DNA from: Leptolyngbya sp. Heron Island J
GTDB taxonomy: Bacteria; Cyanobacteriota; Cyanobacteriia; Phormidesmidales; Phormidesmidaceae
Reading direction: 5' to 3'
Length of the DNA: 64,000 bases
Assembly: GCF_000482245.1 (NCBI RefSeq)
Contig: NZ_AWNH01000014.1
Span: forward strand, 193,626-257,625
The position numbers and the translations under genes were made by a program. The notes below the pieces were generated by a model. It did not search any database. It was not told the origin of the DNA and was given only the letters and a program-made list of their open reading frames with translations. Of this stretch, positions 18,277 through 28,023 are shown one piece after another; the stretch's first letter is position 1; every line of letters starts with the position of its first letter.

Positions 18277-19590
18277 TTACGATTGAGTCACCGCCTGATC
18301 GATATCAACGTCCGTTGCACAAGGCTCTAACAGATAGGTCACCATCCGCCCTTTACCCTTAATCACAATTGGCCCTCGCTGCCGGAACTGATAGCGGTCG
18401 TCACACGCTTGCAGCCGTTGATAGGTCGCTTCACTGATCTGAATTCCATTAGGAATCCCATGAGATTCCATCCGGCTGGCTGTGTTCACCGTGTCACCCC
18501 ACAGATCATAGGCAAACTTCTTGAGACCAATCACTCCAGCCACCACTGGTCCCGTATGAATCCCGATACGTAGAGAAATATTTTGATTGGTCTGAGCATT
18601 AAACTCAGCCAGCGTTTCCTGCATTTTCACTGCCATGGCAGCGACTGCCGCCGCGTGGTTAGCCTGAGGTTGGGGCAAACCTGCCGCCACCATATAGGCA
18701 TCCCCAATAGTTTTGATCTTTTCTAACCCGTGGCTTTCAGCTAGCTGATCAAATCTCGAAAACACTTGGTTTAGTAAGTCGACAATATTGGCAGCTGGCT
18801 GGGTCTCGGTTAGCTGCGTAAAGTTAACAATATCGGCAAACAGTACTGTCACTTCGGCAAAACTTTCAGCAATAATGTCGGGCCCTTGCTTGAGCTGCTC
18901 AGCAATGGGACGCGGCAAAATATTGAGCAGTAACCGTTCAGACTTTTCTTGAGCCTCTAGCAGTTGACGATTAGTGGCAAAGTTTGCTCGCGATAGCTTT
19001 TCATAAAAGTAAACCGAGCAATTACAGATACAGCAAATCCAAAACGTATTGAGCAACAGGCTAGCGGCGGGCAACCCTGGTGTCACCACCTGGAGGCCCA
19101 ACAACGAATTAACACCAAAGTAGTAGACAATCACCCCCAGCTGAGAGATTAGATGCAACGGCCAACTGACTGGAACCAGAGTAGCCTGAGTAATAAAAGA
19201 GAGCGCCCAGCTAAATAGATCGGGTTCTGCAATTGGGGTATTGGTGGCCAAGCCGGTATAGGTTTCATGGAATCGGTGTAACAGACTAATGGACCACGAT
19301 GCCAGTAAAAAAACAGCAATAATTTGACGAGGCCGATAGTTCTGTTTACGAATCAACCACAGACAGAGTAACAAGAGTGCCATCCGTGCCAGATTCGTAA
19401 TAATCCACAGCAGTACAAACGGATCATGACCATCCGTCAGGTACGTCAGCGTATCCAGGGGTAAAAATGTAACGAAATAAAAGAGACCAAATAAGATCCC
19501 CAGCCGCAGCCGCCGCTGCATAAATTGGTGACGCCAATGGGCGTAGGATGCAAACTCATGGATGGGCGTTACTCGAAAAAAACCAAGCAT
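18277..19590 (-). CDS. Membrane-bound class III adenylate cyclase
   Basis: 437 residues. The N-terminal 200 residues contain about six hydrophobic helices, similar to MASE-type membrane sensor modules. A short coiled linker (LLEAQEKSERLLLNILPRPI) leads to the catalytic domain at about 245-425. Metal-binding aspartates lie in VTVLFADIVNFTQL and IKTIGDAYMVAAG, and the lysine before TIGDAY with WGDTVNTASRMES fits ATP rather than GTP specificity. The enzyme makes cAMP from ATP at the cytoplasmic membrane. It is 99 bases upstream (in transcription order) of ilvD on the same strand, but function does not link them. Confidence 0.9.
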   Translation of the reverse strand: MLGFFRVTPIHEFASYAHWRHQFMQRRLRLGILFGLFYFVTFLPLDTLTYLTDGHDPFVLLWIITNLARMALLLLCLWLIRKQNYRPRQIIAVFLLASWSISLLHRFHETYTGLATNTPIAEPDLFSWALSFITQATLVPVSWPLHLISQLGVIVYYFGVNSLLGLQVVTPGLPAASLLLNTFWICCICNCSVYFYEKLSRANFATNRQLLEAQEKSERLLLNILPRPIAEQLKQGPDIIAESFAEVTVLFADIVNFTQLTETQPAANIVDLLNQVFSRFDQLAESHGLEKIKTIGDAYMVAAGLPQPQANHAAAVAAMAVKMQETLAEFNAQTNQNISLRIGIHTGPVVAGVIGLKKFAYDLWGDTVNTASRMESHGIPNGIQISEATYQRLQACDDRYQFRQRGPIVIKGKGRMVTYLLEPCATDVDIDQAVTQS

Positions 19591-19773
19591 GGTAAAACAG
19601 CTTTAGGGCTCAACGCTGTTGATAAAGCACAGACTGACAAATTCAGGCACGGTAATTGTGGCACACGGACCGAGGCCAAAACCTTGTTCGTTAGTGAGAC
19701 AATGGCATTTCTTCATATCACTACACCGCTGTCGGTCAGTAGGGCTCAAGATTCTGTAGCCAATACCCAAACA

Positions 19774-19805
19774 AATACCCGCCAGACTGCAATCTGACGG
19801 GTATT
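19774..19805 (-). terminator. Probable terminator of the phosphoribulokinase-like gene
   Basis: A 13-base stem with one mismatch (AATACCCGCCAGA at 19774-19786 and TCTGACGGGTATT at 19793-19805) lies 28 bases downstream of the kinase stop. On the - strand it is followed by TTGTTTGGG. Confidence 0.7.
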
Positions 19806-19833
19806 CATCAAGGTTAAAATGCTTGGTCAGAAC

Positions 19834-20787
19834 CTATGCAGCTAGCTTCATTTTGCCAGCAGTATTCATCGCCTTCAGCATATGGTAAGTGATCAGCAAC
19901 TGAGTCAGTGCCAGCGGATAGCTCTGCAACGTTTCACCAGTGGTACCAACAATTTTACCGACTTCTTGGTTGCCTTCCAGGCTGCAGAACTGACCTAGAT
20001 AGGGAACTTCGCTACACAACATACGTTCAAGCTTTTGTACCTGTTCTGGCGTGGCATGACCATCAATAGCCAGCACATCTACGGGTTTACCCATGTCACG
20101 CTGCAATCCCAGGCGAATAGCCTTACTCAGGTCATCATCAAGAATCTCGGTAAAGTCAGGGTGTGGAATTGTGGGGCGCAACACCAAATTGACATTAAGC
20201 AACAAGTCGTTAGCCTTTTCCTCAGGATTTTCGGGTGGATAGAAAGTAACGATGACATCAGACCACTTGCGCTGGGGACGAATAAAGGCTTCAGAATCAG
20301 GCTCTCGCTGGCGTAGAGCGGATAGCACCTGCTCTTCGTTGTAGCCACGCTTGCGAGTATCACGCTTGATTTTCCACTTAGTGCGCAGCTCTTCAGGAGG
20401 AGCCAAATAAACTTTGACATCGTAGGCATCGCGAGCAAGCTTGCTAGAGTAGCCCAGCAACCCTTCAACAATGACAAACTTTTTAGGCTGAATATACTCC
20501 GGGGGATCAAACTCACCAGATGTGTGGTTGTAGATCGGCTTGAGGATGGGTTGGCCCTGACGCAGCAGCGCTAGATGCTGCTCAATGATGTCAACATAAT
20601 TGCAATCAGGATGCAGCGCAGATATTCCCATTTCTTTACGCTGCTGACGATCATAACGATGGTAGTCATCGGTGCAGATGGTCGTCACCTCATGCTCACC
20701 AAGCACCTGGGCAATCCCGCGAGTTAGGGTAGTTTTACCAGCGGCACTGTCTCCAACAATACCAAGGATAATTGGACGCTCTGCCAT
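19834..20787 (-). CDS. Phosphoribulokinase-family P-loop kinase lacking the redox cysteine
   Basis: 317 residues from ATG 20787. It has the PRK/uridine-kinase fold: Walker A GIVGDSAAGKTTL (residues 9-21), TDDYHRYDR (39-47), the KPIYNH motif and VIVEGLLGY. Canonical cyanobacterial Prk has GDSGCGKST, where Cys19 forms a thioredoxin-controlled disulfide with Cys41. Here the first position is Ala16, while the second is kept as Cys38. The C-terminal half also diverges from classical Prk. It is usually annotated as phosphoribulokinase, but it may be a paralogue that is not light-dark regulated or that uses another sugar phosphate. Transcribed alone with its own terminator. Confidence 0.75.
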   Translation of the reverse strand: MAERPIILGIVGDSAAGKTTLTRGIAQVLGEHEVTTICTDDYHRYDRQQRKEMGISALHPDCNYVDIIEQHLALLRQGQPILKPIYNHTSGEFDPPEYIQPKKFVIVEGLLGYSSKLARDAYDVKVYLAPPEELRTKWKIKRDTRKRGYNEEQVLSALRQREPDSEAFIRPQRKWSDVIVTFYPPENPEEKANDLLLNVNLVLRPTIPHPDFTEILDDDLSKAIRLGLQRDMGKPVDVLAIDGHATPEQVQKLERMLCSEVPYLGQFCSLEGNQEVGKIVGTTGETLQSYPLALTQLLITYHMLKAMNTAGKMKLAA

Positions 20788-21075
20788 GGACGTATCTCCT
20801 GCTTCTTTAGACTTTCTTAAACTCAGGCGTTAGTTTTATCTTATGCACCAACGGTACGAGGCTCAAGAATCTGTGTAAAAGAATACGCTCTGCCCCATAA
20901 TCGATCTATTGAGTAAAAATACTCATAACCATTGAGAAATAACGCCCATAGCGATCCTTATAATGGGCAACAATGCCAAAAACATTTAACAAAAATTTAC
21001 TTAACAGGCTCCTGCTTAACCTCTGGCACATACAGGGCAGTGCGCAGTGCGTTCAGGATTTAATTTGACGTCATA

Positions 21076-21930
21076 TTAGTCTGTCACCCACATCACTAGC
21101 AGACGATTGCGACCACGTTTTTTAGCGATCGCCAGGGCCTCTTCAGCTTTACTCAACAGTAGTTCTTCACGCTCAGTGGGATGTTCGAGATCGGTGACGA
21201 CCCCACCAATATTGACATCTAAGGCCGTCTTAGTGCCGTCTTGCAGGGTAAGGGGCTGATCGCTCAGGGCTACTTTGATAGTTTCTGCGTATTTGGTGAC
21301 GGCTTTAACATCTAAACCCGTCAGGCTACAGGTAAATTGACCCTGGTTATTACTGAACAGCCAAGCATCAACGGTCAAGTTTCGCTGCAGTACATGGGCA
21401 ATCGCTAACCACAGCGCCTGATCTTGTTTGAGGTCGCTGGTGTCGGGCTGCTGTCGCTGGGGGTGAATCAGCAGTAGCCCCACAGCCTGAAATTGTTCAT
21501 TAAGCGGCTGCATTTTCATTTGCTGCAGCAGGGCGCGGATGATGCGTGGGATGGCAGCATCGCTAACGAGGCTAGTAGTGTGGTCAAGCAGATCCAGGGA
21601 TTGCAACAGAGTTTGATAGCTGTTGCGCAGGGTGGTTGCTTTGCGGGTTTGACTATCCACTTCTTTTTGTTTGACCAATAGCTGATCTTCTAAACTATGG
21701 GCCTGTCGCTTACCTCGGGAAATGCGCCACTCCCGCTTGAGAAAGGCTGGTATGGTCACTAACAATCCGAAAAGAACACCTAAGCCCGACGATAGCAGTA
21801 ACACAGTAGCCAGATGTTGCTGCTCTAGCTGCCAGATAAAGAAGTTGATGGTGACGAGCTGATCGTTTTGGAGAGCAAATGCGATCGCAAAAAACGCAAC
21901 TATCAGAGCAAAGATAAGAAACAGTGCCAT
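21076..21930 (-). CDS. LapA-type membrane protein with degenerate GGDEF domain
   Basis: 284 residues from ATG 21930. Two transmembrane helices at about 2-20 and 41-62, with FALQNDQLVTINFFIWQ between them, match the LapA/DUF1049 family. A coiled linker (about 75-105) leads to a C-terminal domain ending in LSKAEEALAIAKKRGRNRLL, the typical C-terminal helix of GGDEF domains. The active motif GGDEF is replaced by NNQGQF, so diguanylate cyclase activity is not expected. It could act as a c-di-GMP or GTP sensor or a scaffold. The domain assignment rests on the end helix and spacing. Confidence 0.65.
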   Translation of the reverse strand: MALFLIFALIVAFFAIAFALQNDQLVTINFFIWQLEQQHLATVLLLSSGLGVLFGLLVTIPAFLKREWRISRGKRQAHSLEDQLLVKQKEVDSQTRKATTLRNSYQTLLQSLDLLDHTTSLVSDAAIPRIIRALLQQMKMQPLNEQFQAVGLLLIHPQRQQPDTSDLKQDQALWLAIAHVLQRNLTVDAWLFSNNQGQFTCSLTGLDVKAVTKYAETIKVALSDQPLTLQDGTKTALDVNIGGVVTDLEHPTEREELLLSKAEEALAIAKKRGRNRLLVMWVTD

Positions 21931-22121
21931 AGAACAATAGCTAACGAAAGAGCAGTAGGACAGCAGTTACCCAAAGCTTAGTGAAACTGAATATCAACGC
22001 ACATCAGCCAAAATTGCAGAATCCTTCAATTTTGGCGGTCATATACTAATCATTATCTTCCCTGCCAAATCCAAATAGTTGCATCAAAATCAAAAGAGAG
22101 TGTTTTTACACGAGGACATAA

Positions 22122-22505
22122 ATGATGGCTGAATTAACCGGTCCCTGGTTAGGGTCTTACTGGCAGGCAAAAGACCCTACCCGTTTTGAAGCCACCTTTG
22201 TCCAAGCACGTAATAGTTTAAGTGGCCGCATCGTTGACGATGGTCCTTTGGGTGAAGCCCAAGTCCATGGACAAGTGACCGGACGGCACATTAGCTTTAC
22301 CAAAACCTATTTCAATAATCCCAGCTATACCACTCAGTACACAGGCACTGTCTCAGAGGACGGCGACCACATTACAGGCCAGTGGCGACAGAATTCTAGA
22401 CACAGCGGTTCCTGGGAAGCCCATCGCAGTGATAACGATCTGAGTAAAGAACTGAGGGCCGTATTAGAAAAAAATGTACCAGAACTAGCCAGCACTAAGG
22501 GGTAA
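22122..22505 (+). CDS. Small beta-barrel-like protein of unknown function
   Basis: 127 residues. Two ATGs are adjacent (22122 and 22125); GAGGA at 22112-22116 fits the second slightly better. The sequence is a run of beta strands with repeated GxW/GxY turns (LTGPWLGSYWQ, TFVQARNSLSGRIVDD, HITGQWRQ, HSGSWEAH), as in small lipocalin-like or avidin-like barrels. The last 25 residues are helical (LSKELRAVLEKNVPELAS). No signal peptide. I do not recognise a named family and ligand or role are unknown. Confidence 0.6.
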   Translation: MMAELTGPWLGSYWQAKDPTRFEATFVQARNSLSGRIVDDGPLGEAQVHGQVTGRHISFTKTYFNNPSYTTQYTGTVSEDGDHITGQWRQNSRHSGSWEAHRSDNDLSKELRAVLEKNVPELASTKG

Positions 22506-22606
22506 AAAGCCTGGCTAGCCAGTGACAGACTGGTGAAGACAATTCAGAGGGCTGAAACGTTGCTACTTCAGGCATCGTCCTCCGCCCTCATACTCCCCGT
22601 CCTGCG

Positions 22607-24523
22607 CTACAGCTTTAACATCACCTCAGGCAAAAGCTCGGCAGGCACCTGGTTCAGCGCTCCTTGCTGTCCCTCCAGACCCAGCAGCTCATAGTGAGCA
22701 GAGACATTCCGAACCAGGGCATTAAATAGCGGTGTGTAGGTCGCAGTGCCTTTGGGGGATTGTTGCAAGGCCGCAATGTAGTGTGTCAGCGCCCGGTCTA
22801 AGTTACCAACGATTTCGGTGCGATGCTCTGCGGATCGCGCCAATCTGTCATAAATACTGCCTAAACAGTGGCGAATCGACGCTAGTTCCAGACTTGACGG
22901 GGCCAGTTCTGAAGCCTTCAGGGCAGCCTCATAGGCAATGATGGCATTTTGCTGATAGCGTCCTTCAGGATCGGCTGGAGCCTCTGGGTGATTAGCTAAT
23001 TCCCAAAAGGCCGTTCCCAAATTGTTATAGGTACTGGCACAGGCTCCTGGATCAGTGGTCGGGGTGCGATAATTTAAGGCGTCACGGTAGGCTGCGATCG
23101 CATGTTTGAGCAAAAAGATGGGACGCTCATAACGGGATAGACTCCAGTAAGCAATACCCAAATTGTTTTGTACTGCTGCATACTCTAGCGGAGCAGTTTC
23201 AGGATGATGACAGCGTAGCGCCTCGTTATAGGCTGCAATTGCACGATGAAGATGATGCTTAGGCTGCTCGTAGTAAGCCAGTTTCCAATACACCGAGCCC
23301 AGACTATTTTGCAACGTGCCATATTCCTCAGGCGTCGTTTCCGCTGAACAAAACGGCAGGGCCTGACGATAAGCTGTAACCGCCTCTTTGAGATGGGTAA
23401 CCGAATCGTCATGGTTGGCTAAGGCACTGTATACAGCACCTAAATTACCGTAGAGACGGCTGGCAGTATCCGCATCGGCGTTGGTGCACTGGAGACCTTC
23501 TTTATATAGTTCAGCACTGCGGTGCATCCCCTCCAGCAGAGCCGAACGCTCGTTTTGATGCTGAGCCTGGAGCCAATGCAGGGTGCCCAGATCATTTAAT
23601 CCCGCTGCTCGCTGGCTATCGTCCGTTGGCAGCCAGCGTAGATAAATCTCAAAGGTTTCAATAGCAGTCGTTAGCAAATTGGGGGTCATTTCCCCTGCTT
23701 CAATGCGATCGCGATAGTGATTCCCCAAAGCCCGATAAGCCTGCATAATCTCGACCGGAGTAGCCCCTTTCGCTTCTAGCTGGGCCAAGGTTTCCAGCGG
23801 ATTCTCCAACGCTGTCACATCCAGGGTCACAGACTTGGGGAGTGGCGGTGGGTTTAATGGAGCCGCCGCCGCAACGTCAGAAGTTTGGTCAAGTTGGGCC
23901 AGATCCGCGCTCAAAATTTGCCAAATATCAGGACTCTGAGCAGTTTCGACATCACCATAAAGACCATCCTCGACCGCAGGCACAGCCGCCGTCTCCGGTA
24001 CAATCGGCACAGGCTCACCCACAAACCGAAAGACACCGCTACGCCACTGCCAAAACTCAGGCGCAGACTGCTCCAATTTGCGATACCAGGGCCACGATAG
24101 CCAGATCACCAAGCTGCTGTCCAGATGAGGCAGCAGTGACTGCATACTTTCAAGGGAGCGTAACAAATGATTTTGCGATCGGAGCGACGCATGGGTCATC
24201 GCATCCAGCCCGACAACCTGCAGATGTGGCGTCGGCGTCGGTGCTTGTTTGAGCCACTGCACCAGCTGCAGCATCAAATCAGGCTGCCTGGGGTCAAAAT
24301 TCAGTTGAGCCAGACCAACTGCACCACCATCGTCTAAAGTACTATCCGCAGTAGCCAAATCTGACTGCAGTCTGGCTACAAGCTGTGCTTGTAGCGTATC
24401 GCTGTCACAGACCGCAATCAAAAGCTGGCGTCTAAGATTGAGCTGGAGTACAGTTTTCAGTTCTTCGTACTGCCGTTGATTGAGCCCCAAAACTTTGCGA
24501 GATTTGAGTTGTGTAGCCACCAT
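22607..24523 (-). CDS. Tetratricopeptide repeat protein
   Basis: ATG 24523 (start VATQLKSRKVLGLNQRQYEE) is preferred; the longer frame begins at a TTG at 24583. The 638-residue protein has an N-terminal domain of about 190 residues with strand-helix alternation (QLLIAVCDSDTLQAQLVARL, SLVIWLSWPWYRKLEQ) that resembles a P-loop fold without a clear Walker A. It then has an acidic linker and about eight TPR units from residue 240 (YRALGNHYRDRIEAGEM, LYGNLGAVYSALANHDDSVT, LGSVYWKLAYYEQP, LGIAYWSLSRYERP). TPR arrays mediate protein-protein contacts. Partner unknown; the adjacent pcyA gene is divergent. Confidence 0.8.
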   Translation of the reverse strand: MVATQLKSRKVLGLNQRQYEELKTVLQLNLRRQLLIAVCDSDTLQAQLVARLQSDLATADSTLDDGGAVGLAQLNFDPRQPDLMLQLVQWLKQAPTPTPHLQVVGLDAMTHASLRSQNHLLRSLESMQSLLPHLDSSLVIWLSWPWYRKLEQSAPEFWQWRSGVFRFVGEPVPIVPETAAVPAVEDGLYGDVETAQSPDIWQILSADLAQLDQTSDVAAAAPLNPPPLPKSVTLDVTALENPLETLAQLEAKGATPVEIMQAYRALGNHYRDRIEAGEMTPNLLTTAIETFEIYLRWLPTDDSQRAAGLNDLGTLHWLQAQHQNERSALLEGMHRSAELYKEGLQCTNADADTASRLYGNLGAVYSALANHDDSVTHLKEAVTAYRQALPFCSAETTPEEYGTLQNSLGSVYWKLAYYEQPKHHLHRAIAAYNEALRCHHPETAPLEYAAVQNNLGIAYWSLSRYERPIFLLKHAIAAYRDALNYRTPTTDPGACASTYNNLGTAFWELANHPEAPADPEGRYQQNAIIAYEAALKASELAPSSLELASIRHCLGSIYDRLARSAEHRTEIVGNLDRALTHYIAALQQSPKGTATYTPLFNALVRNVSAHYELLGLEGQQGALNQVPAELLPEVMLKL

Positions 24524-24854
24524 AGCGTCAAAAAAGTGTGTGAAACAAGGGAACGGGGCAACAAAAGTGGAGGCTGAGGCCAACTAGCATCCAACAGTGG
24601 AATACTGGTATAGCCTGCGCTATGCCCTAATAGGCACAACAGTCAAGTACCCATCTTTTCCCTAAAAAACAATTCACATCAGGAATAAGGTAATGAATTC
24701 ACGCGAATTAAGGTGACAAATTGGATCATAGCTAGTTGATTCTGCCTGAGACTGAAGCGCTACTGTAAACTTGATATAGTCCATTATCCGTGACGATACC
24801 GTTTTGCTAATGGTGCAGTCCGATCCGTTTATAAGGTGAACAGAACGCTCATAC

Positions 24855-25589
24855 ATGTCGATTACGGTAAAGTCATCCATCCGTCAGCATCAGAACTCTG
24901 TCATCTGTGAGCTGGCCGATATTATTGAAGAAACCTGGCAGCATCACCTTGACGTCTCGCCTTATCATCTCCCTAGCGATCTTGGCTATGTAGAAAGTCG
25001 TTTAGAAGGTGAGCGCTTAGTCATTGAAAATGTCTGCTATCAGACTCCAGAATTTCGGAAGCTGCATCTAGAACTTGCCCAGGTGGGTCCAAATCTAGAC
25101 ATCTTGCACTGCGTCATGTTCCCCAACCCCGACTATGCACTGCCGATGTTTGGTTGCGACATTGTTAGCGGTCGCGGGCAAATCAGTGCTGCCGTTGTTG
25201 ATCTCTCGCCTACCAGTTCTAATGGTTTACCCGTCGCCTACACCCGTGCTTTAGCAGGGATGGGCACTAACGGCTACAGCAATCCACGGGAGCTACCTAG
25301 CTGGGGTCATATTTTTTCAGACTACTGTTGCTTTATCAGACCCATTGGCCCCCAGGAAAATGAGCGGTTTCTAAACCAGGTACGCCACTATCTGACCTTG
25401 CATTGCCAACAAGCCACAACTACATCCCCTACCCCTCGCCAGCGAGCTGAAATTTTAGCCGGGCAACGTAACTATTGCACCCATCAGCAGCAAAACGACA
25501 AAACCCGTCGCATTTTAGAAAAAGCCTTTGATTCAGCTTGGGCAGAACGCTACATGACCACTGTGCTATTTGATTTACCCAAAGAATAG
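24855..25589 (+). CDS. pcyA: Phycocyanobilin:ferredoxin oxidoreductase
   Basis: 244 residues from ATG 24855. PcyA reduces biliverdin IXalpha to phycocyanobilin in four ferredoxin-driven steps, giving the chromophore of phycobilisomes and cyanobacterial phytochromes. The catalytic residues known as Glu76, His88 and Asp105 in the model enzyme correspond to Glu73 (LHLELAQ), His85 (DILHCVMFPNPDYALPMFG) and Asp102 (GCDIV). Length and C-terminus (FDSAWAERYMTTVLFDLP) fit the family. It works downstream of the heme oxygenase at 29060-29776. Confidence 0.97.
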   Translation: MSITVKSSIRQHQNSVICELADIIEETWQHHLDVSPYHLPSDLGYVESRLEGERLVIENVCYQTPEFRKLHLELAQVGPNLDILHCVMFPNPDYALPMFGCDIVSGRGQISAAVVDLSPTSSNGLPVAYTRALAGMGTNGYSNPRELPSWGHIFSDYCCFIRPIGPQENERFLNQVRHYLTLHCQQATTTSPTPRQRAEILAGQRNYCTHQQQNDKTRRILEKAFDSAWAERYMTTVLFDLPKE

Positions 25590-25636
25590 GCTAAAAAAAT
25601 GGGACAGTAGAATTTCCGTAGTTTCCTGTGTTACCG

Positions 25637-26299
25637 ATGCCTTCAATTTCATTGCCCGTCAGTTCCCAAACAGTTGCTACGTCATCAGCCTCAGGGCAAT
25701 TGATCGTCTTTACAGGCCCCAGCGGCGTTGGCAAGGGTACATTATTACGTCAGTTACTGAAGCGTCATCCAGACATTCAGCTATCGATTTCAGCGACTAC
25801 TCGTCAGCCTCGACCCGGTGAAGAGCACGGCAAACATTATTACTTTGTGTCTCGTGCTGAATTTGATGTCATGGTGGCCCAGGAGCAGCTTTTGGAATGG
25901 GCTGAATTTGCAGGCAATTACTATGGCACACCGCGTCAGCCGCTAGAAGCGATGATCGACCGTGGTCATGTGGTGATTTTAGAAATCGAGCTGGAAGGAG
26001 CCCGCCAGGTACGTCAAACGTTACCAAAAGCACCGCAAATTTTTGTGTTGCCGCCCAGCTTGCAAGAGTTGGAAGCCCGTATTCGTCAGCGAGGACAGGA
26101 TTCGGACGCTGCGATCGCAAAGCGCCTGACACGGGCCGAAGTTGAAATCGCTGCCGCCAGTGAGTTTGACATACAGATCATTAACGATGATCTAGAGCGG
26201 GCTCTCACCGACCTAGAGAAAGCCGTCTTCAGTCAGCTGACCCCGACGACGAGGGAGGAACACCCGCCATCACCACAAGAGATTCAACAACCGACTTAA
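25637..26299 (+). CDS. gmk: Guanylate kinase
   Basis: ATG 25637 gives 220 residues; a GTG at 25628 would add three. Gmk phosphorylates GMP to GDP. The P-loop [13 protein letters not shown], the GMP-binding [22 protein letters not shown] and EYGTP-like YYGTP are all present. The N-terminal 20 residues before the P-loop strand are not conserved. The last 70 bases overlap the 3' end of the convergent ftsI gene (26229-26299), and the encoded tail ([17 protein letters not shown]) lies beyond the usual Gmk end. Confidence 0.95.
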   Translation: MPSISLPVSSQTVATSSASGQLIVFTGPSGVGKGTLLRQLLKRHPDIQLSISATTRQPRPGEEHGKHYYFVSRAEFDVMVAQEQLLEWAEFAGNYYGTPRQPLEAMIDRGHVVILEIELEGARQVRQTLPKAPQIFVLPPSLQELEARIRQRGQDSDAAIAKRLTRAEVEIAAASEFDIQIINDDLERALTDLEKAVFSQLTPTTREEHPPSPQEIQQPT

Positions 26300-27971
26300 C
26301 TAGGGGGGCTGCCACCGTTGAACCATAGGCATCGTCCCCCAAGGGTTCATCAATCACCGCCAGCACCACATAGCGAGGATTCTCTACTGGCAAAATACCA
26401 ACGAAACTAACTAAGCGACCATCGCCATATTCCCCATAGGCATTGGCCTTTTGCGCTGTGCCCGTCTTACCTCCCATGCGGTAGTTGGCGATCCGGGCCG
26501 TTTGCCCAGATCCAGACTCCACCACATCCTCCATCATTTCCACCACAGTCTGAGTGGTTTCCCGAGAAAAAACCGTCTTGGGCTCTGGGCGTTCCGGCTG
26601 CCAGGTCAAATTCCCCTCTTGATCCACCAGTCCCCTCACCACGTGGGGGGTAACAAGCTTGCCACCATTGGCCAAAGCGCTATGGAGCTGGACCAGCTGG
26701 AGCGGATTCAGCGAAAAGCCTTGCCCAAAGGATGTTGTGGCCGCTTCAACAGCGCTATTGACAAATTGAGACCGGCTTTTGAGCTGGGCCGTCGCCTCAG
26801 CAGGCAGTTCAATCCCAACAGGTTCGCCTAAACCTAAGCGTTCAAGCCATTGATAGTATTCAGATCGCTTTAGCCGCTCCATAATGTGAACCATGCCCAC
26901 ATTGCTGGAATAGCGCAGAATATCAGTGACTGTTATGGAACCACGACCGCCCACTTCGTTATAGTCGACATTTTGAATGGTCCATTGATCGTACTGTAGA
27001 CGCCCTTCATCAAAAATGTATTCGTCCGGGGCAAGCAACCCTTCTTCAACGGCGATCGCAACGTTAATCGGCTTAAACGTTGATCCCGGCTCATAAAGAT
27101 CGCTGACAACCCAGTTCTTAAACTGCTCAACCTCTGCTTCGTAATAGCGGTTGGGATCATAGGTGGGCGCAACGGCCAAAGACAAAATAGCCCCATCGCG
27201 ACTATCCATCACCACCAAGGCCCCCTGCTTAGCCCCATGTTGACGAACAGTAGCCTCTAAATTGCGCTGGGCAATTCGCTGTAAACGGCTGTCTACAGTT
27301 AACTGCAGCCTGAGTCCATCGCGGTTAGGCAACTGCTGCGGCGTGTAGGGCAGAGGCACATCATCCAGCTCATACAGCAAGCGTTCCTGCAGCGCATACT
27401 CCAGACCCGCCTGGGGAACTCCTTCCAGATTCACATATCCCACCAGCTGAGACATCAATGACTGCTGTGGATAAAAACGTTGCTGGCTTGGCAACAGATC
27501 CAAACCATCCATCCTCAGATCACGAATCCGTTTTGCCAGCTCCTCTGACACATCTACCGCCACCTTAAGTCCGGTTTCCTGCTGTTGAAACCGTTGTAAT
27601 AGCGAATCCTGGGATTTACCCAAAACATTCCCCAACGTATTAGCCATCTCCTCACGGGAGCGACTAAACAACATCGGATGGGCATAAATGGTGTAAACGA
27701 CTCGATCCACCGCCAACACATTCCCCTGGCGATCAATCATCGGTCGCCGTGAAGTCCGGGGCACCTGGGGCAAATTCTGCCGTTGCTGCTGAGCCTGAGC
27801 TTTGAGATTATCTCCCAAAACCAGCTGCAAACGAGCCATGCGAGCACTCAAGCCCACCATAGACATCACCATCAACGCCCAAACCGTCACCAGACGAAAC
27901 CGAGGCGAAGACACATGACGAGGCCGACGACTAAACCGACGACGCTCTGAATTAGATGGCTGTGTAACCAT
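26229..27971 (-). CDS. ftsI: Septal peptidoglycan transpeptidase (PBP3 / FtsI)
   Basis: 580 residues from ATG 27971. One N-terminal transmembrane helix ([20 protein letters not shown]) follows an Arg-rich cytoplasmic start. The PBP dimerisation domain ([15 protein letters not shown]) and the transpeptidase domain follow with STFK (Ser297), SSN (RYSSNVGMV) and KTGT (GGKTGTAQK). It cross-links septal peptidoglycan in the divisome. The FtsL-like gene lies 52 bases upstream on the same strand. The coding end runs 71 bases into gmk on the other strand. Confidence 0.95.
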   Translation of the reverse strand: MVTQPSNSERRRFSRRPRHVSSPRFRLVTVWALMVMSMVGLSARMARLQLVLGDNLKAQAQQQRQNLPQVPRTSRRPMIDRQGNVLAVDRVVYTIYAHPMLFSRSREEMANTLGNVLGKSQDSLLQRFQQQETGLKVAVDVSEELAKRIRDLRMDGLDLLPSQQRFYPQQSLMSQLVGYVNLEGVPQAGLEYALQERLLYELDDVPLPYTPQQLPNRDGLRLQLTVDSRLQRIAQRNLEATVRQHGAKQGALVVMDSRDGAILSLAVAPTYDPNRYYEAEVEQFKNWVVSDLYEPGSTFKPINVAIAVEEGLLAPDEYIFDEGRLQYDQWTIQNVDYNEVGGRGSITVTDILRYSSNVGMVHIMERLKRSEYYQWLERLGLGEPVGIELPAEATAQLKSRSQFVNSAVEAATTSFGQGFSLNPLQLVQLHSALANGGKLVTPHVVRGLVDQEGNLTWQPERPEPKTVFSRETTQTVVEMMEDVVESGSGQTARIANYRMGGKTGTAQKANAYGEYGDGRLVSFVGILPVENPRYVVLAVIDEPLGDDAYGSTVAAPLVKSVVESLVVMAGVPPSSSGSAD

Positions 27972-28023
27972 AAATTTTAAGCAAGCAAAACAGAGGCGCT
28001 CACATCAAAAAAGCAGTGACCTT

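Noticed and set aside
22511..22522. Palindrome CTGGCTAGCCAG after the small beta-barrel gene
   Set aside because: With a four-base loop only four base pairs remain, too weak to call a terminator despite TTTTT on the - strand side.
23842..24252. 136-codon frame opposite the TPR gene
   Set aside because: Low-complexity Pro/Gln/His-rich translation of the antisense strand.
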